A stretch of 64,000 bases of DNA from Ligula intestinalis (lineage: Eukaryota > Platyhelminthes > Cestoda > Diphyllobothriidea > Diphyllobothriidae), in the NCBI GenBank assembly GCA_036362985.1, contig JAYGXS010000008.1, positions 21,376,102 to 21,440,101 on the forward strand. The letters are read 5' to 3'. Both the position numbers and the translations under genes were made by a program. The notes beneath the pieces were generated by a model. It was not told where the DNA came from. It searched no databases and worked only from the letters and a program-made list of their open reading frames with translations. Shown piece by piece: positions 36,201 through 51,200 of the stretch (the stretch's first letter is position 1; the number at the start of each line of letters is the position of its first letter).

Positions 36201-39200
36201 GAAAATAGCAAAGTGGGATTCAGCTAAAATCCGTCAGGACATGGAAGTGGTCCTTGGACCTTCAGTATTCGAGCTCCAGTGCTGGCGAAGAGAATGGCTC
36301 TAACCGTCCAGGTCTGCGGCCACAGACCGTCACGCGTGGAGAAGCACCGTACAGGACACCATTGAGACCGGCTAGATCATTCATGATCTCGGGCGCAAAA
36401 AGTACAAGTAATGCACTTACAATATAGTTATTATTAGACAGAATGACATTACCGACAAAGAGCAAGAAGATTGAAATGACCACTTCTGGCTTATTAGCCG
36501 TAATCAGCCTGTCATACACGAGGTTCAAAGCCGTGACGTTCTGATAATGGAGCGTAACATTCCACCATTGAGCTAAAGCCTCGCTGATTTGTCAGCCAGA
36601 ATGGGGGATATGATAATAGTAGGGCGCTCATCGATCTAGTTAGGGATTATGCTCGCCCAGTCGAGCCTGGAAGCTCAATCTAAGGCTCTAATAGGCAGTC
36701 GCATAGAGACTTGTAGACTAGGCCACCCCATCGCACCCCAAACAACAGGATACACAGATACATATGGAAAACAGGCACCTACGCATAGAAGACGGTTAAA
36801 TTCTTCTTCCCCGCCGTGCCTGATGACAGTGGAGTAGATGGCGACGCGCAGGTCAGCGGGAATAATGTCCTCGGGCTTGTGCGCATCACCCGTGGCGTTC
36901 TCCACGATGGCTTTGTAGTGCCGATCGAAGCGGGCAAAGGCCTCCTTCACGACCTTCTCTGAACCCGCAGCTCCCAGCATGGCAATCAGCAAGGGTCGCA
37001 GCAATTGGTCGTTGTTTGACTCGGACTTGGGATTTTGCTCCCAGCCTACAAATAGGGGGGGGGGGGGGGGAGAATGGGGTTACGGCAGCAGAGACTTTGG
37101 AAGCAGATTGCCAACAGAAGCAAAGAGGCGAGATCCAGGAAGCAATTCACGCGAAAAAGAATTGATCGCTGGAATATGACATTTATTGTATTCCAATTTA
37201 TACGAATTGTTTTCTGTCCTTACAAAGGGCAAACATATGCCACACCTGTCAGAGAGACGCGTGTAACTATTGAGCGTATGTATACTACCAGCACCATGAT
37301 CACCGCCGCCAACACTTTCATCACGAACACTACCCCATCACCAACGCCACCACCGACACCATCATCACCACCACTATTAATACCATTGCGTTAGGGAATT
37401 AAAGCGAGGCATATTGCTCTACCTCACGCACATATACCCCCCAGGGAAACTCGTCCTTCTGGTCCATCCATTGATAATCGGGGAGGAGCAGGTAACAGAG
37501 GGGGGGGGGGTGGGAGGGGGAGGGAGAGAGGGGGACACGCACCTAGCTTGTTGAAGGTGGGCGCCGCGAGCTGCAGAATCAGGTCCGAAAGGCCCTCCTC
37601 CGCTGGCGTGGGTGACGAGAAGTGGAGCTGGTCACAGGAGGTATAACTGACCTCCTGCAGGAGACCACGAATGTAGCTCAACTGCGAGCGCAGTTCACAC
37701 CAGATGGCATAGTCGGTCTCGCCCGTGAAACTGCTAGCCAGGGTCAGCGCCGAAGTCAGTGAGCAGTGGCCCGCGCGAGCCTATAGAAGAGGAAGGGAGG
37801 GGAGGCAGATATAGATTTAAGACGACATTACAAAGGGGGCACTGGAATGAGTACAGGTTGTGTGTTTGGTTAGCGGTGTTCTTGGTGAATCTGTAGTGAC
37901 TCCACATCCGGCGTCAGGAGATCACCACCTGATTGCAGTTCTCGGCCTGCCTCTCGGACAGCCACAGTTAACTGATTGAAGCCTGGGCATCGGACGATAA
38001 CTTAGTTAACCGATTTATTGAGCTGGCGTCCGCATATGTTGCCCTGTGCAGGTATCTCCAGACTCACGGTACTGGTGGTCAGTTGGTCCCCTTCCCGTTT
38101 CCTATGACTTTAAATTGTCCCTTCCCCTTATAAATGTTGCTTGTTTCCGTTGACGGCTTTATTTCAGTAAATATTCCCACCCAACATGCCGATCTCGTCT
38201 TCTGACACAGGCTAACATAGTCCACAGTGGCGAGTCGGCAGCACAAACACACAATTATTGATTTTATACACGTTCAAATTTTAGTTGTTGTACACATGCC
38301 ACAGGTAGCCACCTCATTTGTTGCTGTTTTCTCCCTCTCTGACGATGGACTCCTACAGAAGCCCGAGAGCTCAGACAAATAGAATCATGACTCTGGTGTT
38401 CAAAAAGGCTTCTTATTCTCAAAATATACACGTTTCTGGAAGGTGAACATTTGCCTCAATTCGTGAGAACTTTTATACCCTCATTTTTCAAATAATTTTT
38501 CCTTTCCCCTGGTACATCCCACCCTATACAACCCCGATTAACACCGGTTCTGTATTACACAAAAGTGGGGTCCTTTTGTCACTGGGGTGTTGTTTACAAG
38601 GGATCCTTACCAGATGTTCACGCGTCCAGAGAAGAGGCTGGTTCCATAAGACTACATGGAAAGGGCAGTACTTGCATTACCTGAGTTGTGTTCCCACACA
38701 ATGGAAACACCGGTTGGTATAAACTCTATTCCAAAGGAAAAAAACGCTTGCTCTATTGAGACATTGGATGTCGAAATCACACCTGTCTCAACGCCACTTT
38801 ACTTAAGCGGGGATACCGAGCACATTTTATCCACAAGTACAGCAACCCCTACAATCATAAATGATGGAACACTCAGTTCACCAAAATTTGAAGCATTTGG
38901 TCCCGGTACAAATTTGAGACAGGTGTTCTGAAAAAGGCCCGTTTTTATATATTTGCCCTTTAAGGTTGACAAAATTTCAAAAACTACCAACCGACGCCTG
39001 CTTTGTACCATTGAAAGGACATGCAACGCGGCCGAGCTCATAGTTTGCAGTCCTACAAAGCCTCTACCAACTTCATGCGCAAAGGATGACTCGCCAGTGC
39101 TCATCACCTTAAACTCTGTGTCTATGAATATGCATGCACTTGCGGGTGCAAGAACAGTGGAGACCCGGGTGACGAGCAGCTCCACCTACTAGCATTTCAG

Positions 39201-42200
39201 GAAGCGAACGAGCCACTAGTAGAAACTCTGGTCCGATCGGCAAGCTTCTGCTAAATTAACGAGTTGTCAGTGCATGTGCCTGTGTCCGCCGTTGGGTGAA
39301 TCCCCCTGAGTGTGGGTCGCCTCGGTCGTCTGCAGCCAATCAGTGAATTGATGCAGCTTTATTGGCTAAATATCACAAGATGGGCATTTCACACGACGAG
39401 GACGGTGTTGCAATGGAGTAAAGTGGTTATTCGAGGTTGTACTGTACATTGGGCGAACGCAACGGCAATTTTCAGTCATATATATATATATGTATAAACC
39501 ATGGATGCTCTGGGGGAGGGGGAAGGGTTGAACCTGCACTGAAAAATCTAAAGATGAATCGGGGTAGCACGCACCAGGGCAAACTGGTCCGAGAGGACGC
39601 AGAGTCGGTCCAGCGGGGAGAGTTTGTGCTGGCCGAGAGCGTCCAGAATAGGCGGCAGCAGTTCGTCCGAGTAGTTGACACGGTAAAAGCCAACAGCGTT
39701 GGGGTTCAGGCGCAGACGCGGTGTGACGCCATCAGTGCAGGGCACGGACACCATGGTGGGTAGGTCTTTGGAGACGCTGCGCGGTGGGATCACGGTGCGG
39801 ACGAGCACCTTGTTGGAGTCTTCGACGTCGCAGATGGTCACGGGCACGTACCACTCGGAGCCGCTGTCTGCGTAGTTGACGGAGGGGGGTGAGGGAGGAC
39901 AAAACACGTGTAAATTTGGGCAGCCGAAATTAAAAGCAAGATAAAATGCACTCAGATGGCGGTGTTCGTCTTGTCCATGTACATGTTTGGGTTGTGATCA
40001 TGCCTGAGCTAGCCAGCCTCAATGATGCCACCTCTACACTCGTGAGGACTGGCGGCAGCGACAGAGACCGAAAATCAAAGGTCCAAGAACCACTTCCATG
40101 TCTTTGCCAACGGTGGCGAGCCAAGTCTTCAGTTGCCCACCACTACGACGCCTCCAGATGGGCTGCGGCGCCGAATGAAAAGCAGCTCAGCAAGGCTCGC
40201 GAGACGGACGACGGAAAAGGGGTCCAAACCATTTTTGGATTCCCTGAGATACCCATGAATTACACTCATTTGGTGACCTAACACTTATGACCTTTCGATC
40301 AAAGGCAAACGCCTTAACCACTAAGCTACTAGCTCGTTATCTTGCCAGTTTAGGTCAGAGGATAATGACACTCGTTGATCAACGTTCACCTGACCGATAA
40401 CCGATTTCATTTGACTTGCTCTGCCTTGGGTCTCATTTATTGGGCCCTGGCAGCACCCGTAGCAACTGGTAGTATAAGCAGATAGTACTTCCGACAAAGA
40501 ACGGCCATTTCCAATTTAGTAGCTGTCGTCTGCCAGTCATACCCAGCCACAAGTGGTGTTCCACCCGAGGCTGGAACTGGCGATCTTTTGATCAGAAATC
40601 TAACGCTCTAACCATTGAGTCCGGAGCTCGTTGTCTTGTTGGTTTAGACTGGGATATACTGACACCCGTTCATTAGCTTTAATCGATCGTAAACACAACT
40701 CATTAGTCCCGCACTGCCTTGGGGCTCATTCTCGAGCCCCGCCAGCAGCCGCACGGCAGCTATTAGTCTAGACAGATGAACATATTCGAAAAAGACAAGG
40801 GAGACTGGGATGTGGCGATTTCTGGTTCATTAGCTGTCATCAGCCAGCTATACCCAATTCCCAGGCGTGCCCAACTCGAGGCTCGAACACGCGACCTTCA
40901 TTGATCAGAAGTCTAATGTTCTAACCATACTCTTCTATCACACCTGTAAGGAACGAAACTAGACGAAGAGAAAATTCAAGACAGAAGATATCCATCAGCC
41001 CGAAAAAAAATAGAAGAATTTGGCACTCACCGCCGTGGGAGCCGTCAGCCAAAAAGCGCAGCTGTTCAATAGCCAGATTGTAGTGCGAGCCCATGACGTT
41101 GGTGGCGGGTCGAACAGAGAGGACGGGGAAACCGACCCGCTTAGTCCAGGAGGACATGATGTCATGGATGGGTTGGTTGCAGATCTCTGACAGTGCCTGC
41201 CAGAGGTCCTCAGTCACGGTGTTGGAGTACATGTGACGGCTGATGTAGAGCTGGAGACCCCGTTTGAAATTCTAAAGGGGAAAAACAACGATGCAATGAG
41301 TGAATTTAGCCGCGCACAAAATAGAGGGTAAACTTATGCCAGTATGAGTATCAGTAGCTGTTTATTGAGGGAAAGATAGGGGAACGGCTTCGAACTCCCT
41401 ATTGGTAACAAGATCATAGAAAATATATGGATACAAAGAAAAATCTTAAAAGTACATCAATTACATGTTCCCGGGGGAAGACACAACAGTTATAGTAGGT
41501 GCTTGCTGGGAAAGCCAAACAGATTAAAAAGCCTGCTGGACACCTTTGCCATTCCAGCGGACTAGTCATTCCCCGAACCGACTCCTGCAGCCCCTTCGGA
41601 TGTACTGCTTTCAGAACCAGTTCCTGGCCCCAAAGCAGTAGACCTGAAACCGTCCACAACTCACCGGACCAACCGTACTTGTCAAAGGCAAAGCGCATGC
41701 AGATCAATGTACGGCATAAGCGGTACTGACAGACTTGAAAGGGAGGTGTTGGGACAAGCTAAACAGATAGACAGCCTGTGCAAGCACCTGCGCGCACAGC
41801 AGGCTATCGATCGGCCACAGGTAGCAAACACAACTTGCACTTAAATCAATCGATAACTCAAAATTTCAGCTGAATTCTAGCCGCTGAGTCCCAGCCAATC
41901 ATGCTGGAAGCCAAAGGCTGATTGGCTCACTGGACCTAGCTCACAGTCGTTTGTTGCCCTACGTTTGTTGTACCTGACACTCAAGGACCTGCTCTGACTT
42001 GCTATACCATGCTTGTCACAGTAAACTCCCTCTCTCTGACTAACTGGTCTTCTCTCTGTCTCACTCTTACGGGTTCTTTGGTTCGGCGTTCGACTTAATT
42101 AGCAGTACCAGGCGCAGATTATAACAGTACTTCAATCTAAAAACCTGTTTGCGTGAATGGAGTGATCACCTAGATGTATAACGTCTAAGCAGTGTTCATG

Positions 42201-45200
42201 CTGAGGGCTCAGATCAAATGTGGGCCGTTGGGAAAAGGCAGATGGCACCTGAGGGAGGGATTTAGTATGCACAGAACGCCGCATTACTGTCCTAGGCAGA
42301 AGTGGCCATTGGCGAAGCCTAAACTAGGGTTGACTGCGTCCATTCAGGCCCGAGAGAGAAAAGTTTTGCTTTCATGTGATTGTGGATCAAGTTTAGGTGG
42401 TGTACGAGTGCGATGTTGCGATCCCGGGGGGCGGGAGTTGATGCGTAAAGTGACCCCTCCTGCATCGGCTCAGGGGTAGTGTGTTCAAGTGGCCCATGGC
42501 AGCCGCGACTATGTGGGCGCGTGTGTGTTTGCGCGCGGGGAAGTCGGTGAGAAGTATTCAGGTCAGCGAATTGGAACTTGCTTCCTGCAAGGCTGCGTGA
42601 CCTCGAGGTAGAAGGCGTTGAACAATGGCGAAGTCGCCCAGCAAGGTTGGCTGTCCGCTACAGATGTACGGTTCACAATTGCCGCCTAACAGGCTACCAA
42701 CTACAGTAGTCGCTGGCTATTAAGCCCACGGTTAATAAGCCCACCGCTTAGTAAGCCCAATTTGGTCTGGGCCCGAGGTGGGCTTAATAACTGGCAACTG
42801 CTGCATTAAGCCCACGGTTAATAAGCGCGCCGCTTATTAGGCCCAATTTGGTCTGGGCCCGAGGTGGGCTTAATAGCCGGCGACTACTGTATTCCCATGC
42901 ATTCGTACGCCCTGTGGCATGTATATGGGAGAACTATTTGGCATAACAGTTGCAGGTATGAGAGCGCCACATGGACAAGTTCTGTGGATGTCTACAAAAT
43001 AGACTATAAAACCTCAAAAAGGTTCGGTATCTGACTTATGTATATGGTCAGCGTGTCAGGCAGAAAAGTTACTTCACGCCCTCCCCCTCCCACCTCTGTG
43101 AAAACACACACTGCCCACTTGGTGGTCTAAGTTTACTTTAGCCAAAACAGCCAGGTCAAAAGGAGACTAATTCTACACAGAAAACCTTAACGTCGGAGAC
43201 GCAGGAAGTTAGATGAGTACTTTAATATTTGATTGTGACTCATTCAGTAATGAATAAAAACAATGTCAAGCAGTTATCCCTCATGACTTCCGAGCATGCG
43301 ACAGATTTTGCAATTGATCGGTAAAGCGGTGAACCCACAGCCGAGCTCACAATCTTTTCCCTAATTAAGATTACGTAGCAGGCATTGTATATGTTTCAAG
43401 TGGAATTGCCGGGGGTGAAAACGAACGGTCCAAGTATGTAAAGAGGGAAGTTCTGGGGACGTGGATACAGGGAGCAAGGTCGCAATCAGAAATTTAAGTA
43501 GGGAAACCACCAAAAAGTAACGAAGACTGCGTGGGTAGTTTCGGGTTTTCTAGTCATCGTGAGGCAGCTACATCCAACTCCAATTCGTAAAAAGTGCCGA
43601 CAAAGACGAGGAGTTTCTGAGTTTATGATGGAAATTACCGTCAGACAAAACCCTCAGAGCGTCTAGACGCTAACTCCGATTGAGTTGCACAAACAGCGGC
43701 AGTCGACAAGAAAAATGTGTTTTCCACAGATAGCGTTGAAATAATAGTCACAGGTGTGGGAGAGCGACACAGATTGGTTCTACAAAAATTTACAGAAAAG
43801 ACAATAAAACTCCGAAAAGGTTGGGTATATGACTTCTGTATGTGGCCAGGGTGTCAGACAGAAGCTTTGTTCACTCCCCTCTCTCTGTAAAGACATACAC
43901 GGCCCACTTGGTAGTGGTGGTTTAGAGTTTATGTTAGCGAAAACATTCCTGTCACGAGGCGATGAAGGATGCGAAATTAATTCTCCGCAGAAAATACTTT
44001 ACGCCAGGAACGATGGTGGTCGCAAGAGTATTCTAATACCTTACTGCAAATCACCCAGAAATGAAAATGCCAGGGAGTTGCCCCTCATGACCTCGGAGGA
44101 TGAGACAGATTCGGCAACAGGTCGGGAAAGCGGTGGACCCACAGCCGGACCCTAGTCTGCCATCCAAGCCCACGAGTACGCTCAGAAGCTTTGCTCTGAT
44201 CAAGTTCACGTAGCAGATATTGAATATTGTTCGACTGAGACTGCCGGTGGGGGGGGGGGGGGGGGGGGGGGGNNNNNNNNNNNNNNNNNNNNNNNNNNNN
44301 NNNNNNNNNNNNNNNNNNNNNNNNNNNNNNNNNNNNNNNNNNNNNNNNNNNNNNNNNNNNNNNNNNNNNNNNGGGCGGCGCAGGGTGTGAAAACTATCAG
44401 TCCGCGTGCTGAAAACGTGAGTATAGGGAGGCAGGTGACAGAAAGCAATTTGAAAAGTTATGTAGGCAATACCACCATAGGCAAGGGAAACTGGGACGGG
44501 GGTTTCGGGTTTACTGGTCATCATCAGTTAGCCATAGCCAACTCCGATACGCAAGGAGTACCGATAAAAGCAAGGATCTGTGGCTCGAATGCAAGAAACT
44601 ACCGTCAGGCAAAATGCTTGGAGCGTTAACTCCGATTGAGCTGCGCAAGCAGTGGTGGCCGATTACTAAAAAGAGTGGTGTCAGCAGGGAACGTTGAGGA
44701 GAACTGACCTCTGGGCCGATGTAGTCTCGCAACATTCGGATGATGGAGGCACCCTTCTCATAGGAGACGGCATCGAAGATTTCTTCGACCTCACTGGGCG
44801 ATTTAACGGGAACCTAACCAGGCAGAGCGAGAGACACACATAAAATAATCAAACTATATAAAATCACATAAGACACTAAAAAGAATATGTAAAGTCAGAG
44901 TAAGGAGGAATTTAGTCAGAGCGACACGGGGTTCAGACAAAAACACTCAAAGAGAAGCGAGGAAAGGCACGATATACAATATTCCAATGGCTCTAAACCA
45001 CCTGATACCTTTTTCTAGCAATTTTTGGGTTTTTGAGTTTGCGAAAGCGCTTTTAGGGAATAAGGTGACGAAATTGAGGACAGGACATGTCTGTATACCG
45101 TTTCTGAAATTTAGCGTAAGAGAAGGGAAGGACATTCCTATTTCTGTTTCCAGTCGGAGGGCGGGTGGATACTTAAACGATTAAGATCAATATGACAAAG

Positions 45201-48200
45201 CAGAACAGGCCTAGGATAAACACAGGCATCTGCTACGTAACCTTCCTGTCCCTACAAACATGTCTTAGCACAGGAGTCAGTACGAAACAACACTCACCTC
45301 AATAGGATGACTGGTTTTAAGTTCATCCATTTGCATGGCACTGTAGAACTCCGAAGTCAGGAAAACGGTCTAAAAGGCAGAACACGTTCCTTAACAACAA
45401 CAACTGCTACTACTACTACAAGCAATGTTGTTTCAAATGGAAAGACAAAAAAACGTAATAAAAACAACAGCAGCAGAATTGAATAGGGTGAATGAGAATG
45501 GCCACGTAAAAAGATAAAAGCCAAGGAACACCCCCCTCCCCCTCGCAGACCAAACTTGTGAGTAATTCGGATATACGACACAGAGTAGCCCACAGAGTTG
45601 AGCCGCAACATTTCCTTAGGAGGTCCTCATAGCAATTCACCAGCTTGGGCTCCAAGAGGTCCCGCTTTGTCAGGAGCAGCAAGTATGTGGAGCGCGCAAC
45701 CAGAGGGATAAGCACGTGGATCGTTGCATCAGAGTCCGTCTGCGGTGGTCTAGGTCAAATTCTGCCGCCAAAACTTGGTGTAGGAGAGAGTGCCAAAGAT
45801 GCTACGCAAGCCCCCCTCCCACAGTTTATGTCAATTTACACGAAAGTCCAGCATATAAAATGGCGCAGTTAAACAATGTCCGTGGGCGCGAGTCTAAAAA
45901 ATCCACTCGTTAACTAGCAGAATCGACGAGAGTAAAGGTTCACCGTGGAGATTTCTGAGGAGACAGATAACAATGATGGCATCAGCGGCGACGCAGCTGT
46001 AGCTCTACGTCCACAAGGGACCAGCAGATTGCCATCACTAATGGAGGTTGGCAAAACATTAAGTCTGCAAACTGCACTGTTCCACTACCATCAGTCTGAT
46101 CAGACATGGCATCCACGAAGGAATGCAGAAGGTCTGCATCGGTATCCCTTTGATACTAATTTCCAGTTAGGATACCTCAACCAGACCACGTGCCGTGTTC
46201 CCGTCGCACAGACAACAGACCCAGCAGAGTATATCCACCTCCCACGGCTTACACACTTATCTCGCTTAAGGGAGCTTTACGTAATTTAGTTCTACCATCC
46301 GGTCACAGGACTCAACTCCTGGTATATTTGCTACCACAGGACACTAAGTGAATGAATGAAATCATCACGACATGAACTCTTAAGCTCAGCGCGAGGCAAT
46401 AACGTCACCGAGCAATAGGTAGGTCAAGCCTCGATAAGGATTAATTATATGGCCGCCTAGACTGGATCTGAGGGAAAAGGGACGCCCGCACAAGAAATCA
46501 AGGTGGCCCTGCGCAACATTTGACCGTCGCATCCGAAAATGTCCATCATGTGCTCCACAGAGCCTGCGTAGTACAGAGACGGTGACTGGTGCCTGGATTA
46601 GTTTTAAGTGATAGTAGACTTGCTCTGCAGCATCTATCGCACTCTCTTTTCCCTCACCCATAGGTGCCTGGTGTCAAGAAGACCGGAGGTGGGATCGGAC
46701 GCAGGTGGCTGGCGTGGTATGAGCCTGCACCTACGCGTGCAACACCATGCCCTTACCCCCCATGTGCCGCATTTGTGGAGGGGGGGGCGCCGCCCACCCC
46801 CTCTAATAACCTATGTCGTACCCTGATCTACCCTCGCCCGTGTTGGTCCAGTGCTCCTACGTAACTATAAAATTCCTAAACCGTAGCACTAATCATAATC
46901 CTAGAGTGAACATCAACTATAACCCCAACAATAGACCTAGCCCTAAACATTACCCTAACTTAAAGCCGACACCTAACACTACTTTGAAGAAGGCGTACCT
47001 TTTGGTTTTAAAAAAAACTTTTCTAAACTGCCGAATAAAGTTGAATTCTACCGACCGGTACAGCTGAATACAAGGTTTCCAAGCTGCGTGCTGGATACAC
47101 TGTGTGTAAGTAAATGTGCATCCTTCACTACGGGATAAGGAAGAGGTCACAAAGTACTCATACAATTTTACAATGGAAGTGGATGCTGCTGTGTACATTA
47201 ATCAATTGACGGATACAATGTATAAATTTCATTATAAGTTCTTATTATTAGGACTTTTTAAAGGCCGAACTATATCCTTTATTCAAGCGTACGATTAAAG
47301 TACGCGTAACTGTCTACCAGATAAGTACAAGGAAGAATATTTTTGTGCATACTTTCTATAAATTAGATTTGAATTTATAAGAGCAGTGAAAATGAATGTG
47401 AACATGCATATTACCTAGGTAAATAGTTTTTACAGAATATACTTTTTAGAGGTTATCAGGAAGGAGCTTGTTCAAAAACTGCCATCCTGATGAAGCTCAA
47501 TTGTTTTAGGATTAGGCTATAAACTAATCAAAATTACCACCATTTGTTCGAATCGAAAGAAAATTCAGAATCTCGGTTGATGTTGCATGAGATAGGCAGT
47601 CTACTGTAAGGTATTCAAACTGAAGGTTAACAATTTTCAACAATCGTAATAGAGAGAGAGAGGGAGGAAAGCGAAACTTACCCAGATGTCGTACTCGGGG
47701 AAGCAGTGATCCACGGCGAGGTACTCGATGAAAGTAGCGAAGCCCTCATTCAGCCATAGATGCGTCCACCACTCCATTGTCACCAGATTGCCGAACCACA
47801 TGTGCGCCAGTTCATGGGAGACTGTGCGAGCCACGTTACGCTTGGACTGCAGCGACGACTTTGCTGCATCAATAAGAAGCGACGTTTCGCTAGTAAAAAA
47901 TGAGGGGGAACATGGAAATGAAAAGATGAGCTGGTTGGAGTCGATGGTTGGCGGTGCAACACGAAACACCAGATCTGAGGAGAGCATGATGTCAAATCGG
48001 TGGGTGAGGGGAAAGCCGATGCAAAGTACCCATTGGCCGACAAACTGATCAACTGACAAACCAGTAACAGCTTCGGGTTTGCAAAAATTCGAGTATTGAG
48101 ATAAAAGTCTGAGAACCTAATATTGCTCGCTGAAACGGGCGAGGTACCTCAAGAGCAGAAAGACTGAGGCATAATACTCAGATGCCAACTCTGTCAACAG

Positions 48201-51200
48201 GCATCTAGACCATCCCGCAGCCTACAAAGTCCTGCGTCATTACGTGAATAAAGGCCAGTACAAGGTCACAGAGAACTAAAGAAGTACGAGCGATGACGGC
48301 CCCGCGAGGAAGTTACCGGAAGGGGAAGCAGGATTACCTGGACCCTCCACTGTGGGGACGAAGCGCAACGTGAACGGCCGTCAAACTACGCAAACATCCA
48401 TACGAGGGCCAACGCAGCGAACGAAAAAAAATCAATCAGCTCAAGGCCGACAAATTCAGCCGGATATTCAAATGGCTGAACGGTACAGGCAGTCGACGCT
48501 TTGACAAAGGAGACTCGCCCCAGCTCTCCGAAGCGTCAGCAAGAAAAAAAACCTGTTCTGCTGAGCAACATTCTGTCCTCAGATTTCCATCGCGGAAATT
48601 CCCATTTTGCGAGCTAGAAAATCACTTGGGTGGTCAGAAACCCAGGAAGTTGTGACATCATGTGAGGTCTACGCAGGAAAACTTCAGTCAGCTCGGCACG
48701 ACACTTTTACTCGAACACAATGCTAGTCCCTTCCATTGCCAGTACTACTAGAAACAGTTTCTAAATGAATTAAAAGAAAGGAAAAAAACTGATGCAATAG
48801 CACTTCCCATATGCCTAGCGCCTGCTCTTTCTATCTATGAGGGACTGGACCCACCTTCGAACATCTTAGGCCGGGTCACCTAAAAAGCGGAACAACTGAC
48901 GCTCGAGGCATAGTATTCAGACGCAAACTCCATCAACGGGCAGCTAGACCTTTTTGCGGCCTACAAAGCCTTGCGCCACTATGTGTATAGAAGCCAGGAC
49001 AAAATCACAACAAAAATTTACAAAAAAAGCGAAGACGATCCTACGACGGACGAACTAGAATAGGAAGTATGATTACCAGCGCCCTCCAACGTGGAGACGA
49101 AACGCGACACCAACGACCATCAAACGAAGCCAGCATCCATACGAGGGGCAGCGCGGCGAACGAGGGAATAAAATCGACCAGCACATGACCGATAAGCTCA
49201 GCCAGGCATTCAAAACGGTGATCGACAGTGACAGTCGGCGCGTTGACAAGGACAGGGATTAAAAGCTTTTTTGAGGGAGTGGTGGGCAAATCCTTCAGCA
49301 CCTAGTTTAGTCTTCAGGATTTAATGCTTGACTGGAGCAGAAAACACAGATCGGTGGAGATTTATCATAGGGCCACCTGGAGGAAGTTACCAGTAATAAA
49401 AATCTACTTACGAGGTTTCAGTAGGTCGAAGTTCCGCCTATCCAAACATTTTCTTGATTATGTTAGTCAATAGCTGTTTTCATAATAGTTCTCTTGGCCT
49501 ATAGGCTTCCTTTTAAGTCCCTTTTGTCCGTTCTGCAACTTTTTCCCCAACATTTTAGTTCAGGAAAGCAATTAAAAGTGGCCTTAGTTTCTTTCTTATT
49601 GTGCAGTTATTATGGATCTATATATGGCATTTGGTGGGCCCCCTCACCCTTTCCTTCCCCTTTAACCACGAACTCCGTAAGACACGGTTAGGCTGAGAGA
49701 CTTTTGGCGCTGGGCGTCCCTACGACAAATCTCCACCGACATATCAAATGAACTGATCCCTTCCAATTCATAGCATAAGTAGTTGGTTCGAGCGGGCCAG
49801 CACAGGCGCTGCGGATGAGGACAGGCCTTAAGAACAACAGAAAGGCAACGTAAAGCAGAGAGAGTTTTAAAGACTTGCCGATAAGTTATGAGTCCCCAGT
49901 TCTCCATAGCCCCCATCGAGAAGTCCGGAATGGCAATGAGGTCGAGTTTCGGCAGGGGGAATTTGGTGCCAAAGAGGTCCGCGTAGAAGGGCAGGGCACT
50001 CTTGGCCATGCGCAGCGCATGGTACCCATAGTGCGCTTTGCCCACTGGCGTGAAAACGCGAATCTTCACACCATTGGGGTCATCTACGCTGCAGTGATCA
50101 AAATGACCAATCACCATGGCAACCAGGTAGGTGGACATGACAGGCGATTGGTCAAAGGTAACCTTCACGTAGTTACGCGAATTGGTCGGGGCTGGAAGGC
50201 CGGCTGGAGTCGCCACCACTTCCCGAGATACCTCAGGCTGGGGTGTAAAAAATTAAACGAAAATTTCCAGATTGACAAAAGTGATGAAGTCCACGGGGGA
50301 GGGGAGGGGGGGTCGGAGTGTGAGGACTCAATGTTTTCTCATTTACAGGAGTATTGTTAACTTCGGCTGAACAATGTTTGGAATTCTCTACGTCTATCTC
50401 CTGTGAAATTATGTCTCACCTATATGCGGCTGTTCTCTTCCTCTCTCCCCCTCCCCCTTTGTCCAAGGCCCGCTGCCTCAACGTCGTGCGGTTGTTCTCC
50501 GACTCGCTAACCTGAAGGTCCTTGACCAACTTGCCCTCGCATACGACCGTTCGACCATCGATTTTGATGATGTCCACCGTATGCTCCAGTCAGGTTGGCG
50601 CAAGGACGGTGACCTATGCATTAATTAGCTCTGAGTGATAGTAGACTTGCGCTGCAGCATGCATCGCACTCCCCCCCTTTCTTACCCACCTGAAACCGGT
50701 GCGAACACAGATTAAAGAAGACCGGGGGTGGGATGCGACGCAAGGCTGCCCCTCCTATGCGCGCACCACAATGCGCGTGAATTAGTCTTGAGTGATAGGA
50801 GACTTGTGCAGCATCTGTCGCACACACACACACACACACGCGCGACAGTTTCCCCGTCGATTTCGACGATGGGCATCACGCGCCCCAACAAGCCACAGCA
50901 AACGCTGAAGCAAGCCGCAACAGGCATTGAGGCAAGCTGGGCAAGCAGCATGAAGGCTACACCAAGCAGGAGCAACGCAGCGAACTACCACGAGAGAAAA
51001 GAGGAGTTTAGGCAGACTCGCGGGGAATCTACCCAGTCGCTCGCCACTCCCACCTCTGACACAGGCACGCACGCACACTACGCGCACGAACAGATGATCG
51101 CGGCTGCCTCAGGGCAACTTGAACCTGGCCAATGCAGAATGGGCCTCTATAGGCGACACCCCTTCGGGCAATGCAACACATTAAGCGCACGCTACTCGAA

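Noticed and set aside
38799..39185. 128-codon minus-strand frame
   Set aside because: Antisense of the retroelement-like frame at 38640-39180; no splice sites or domain.
44051..44524. Proline-rich frame on the minus strand
   Set aside because: Product of the poly-G run and the 100-N gap.
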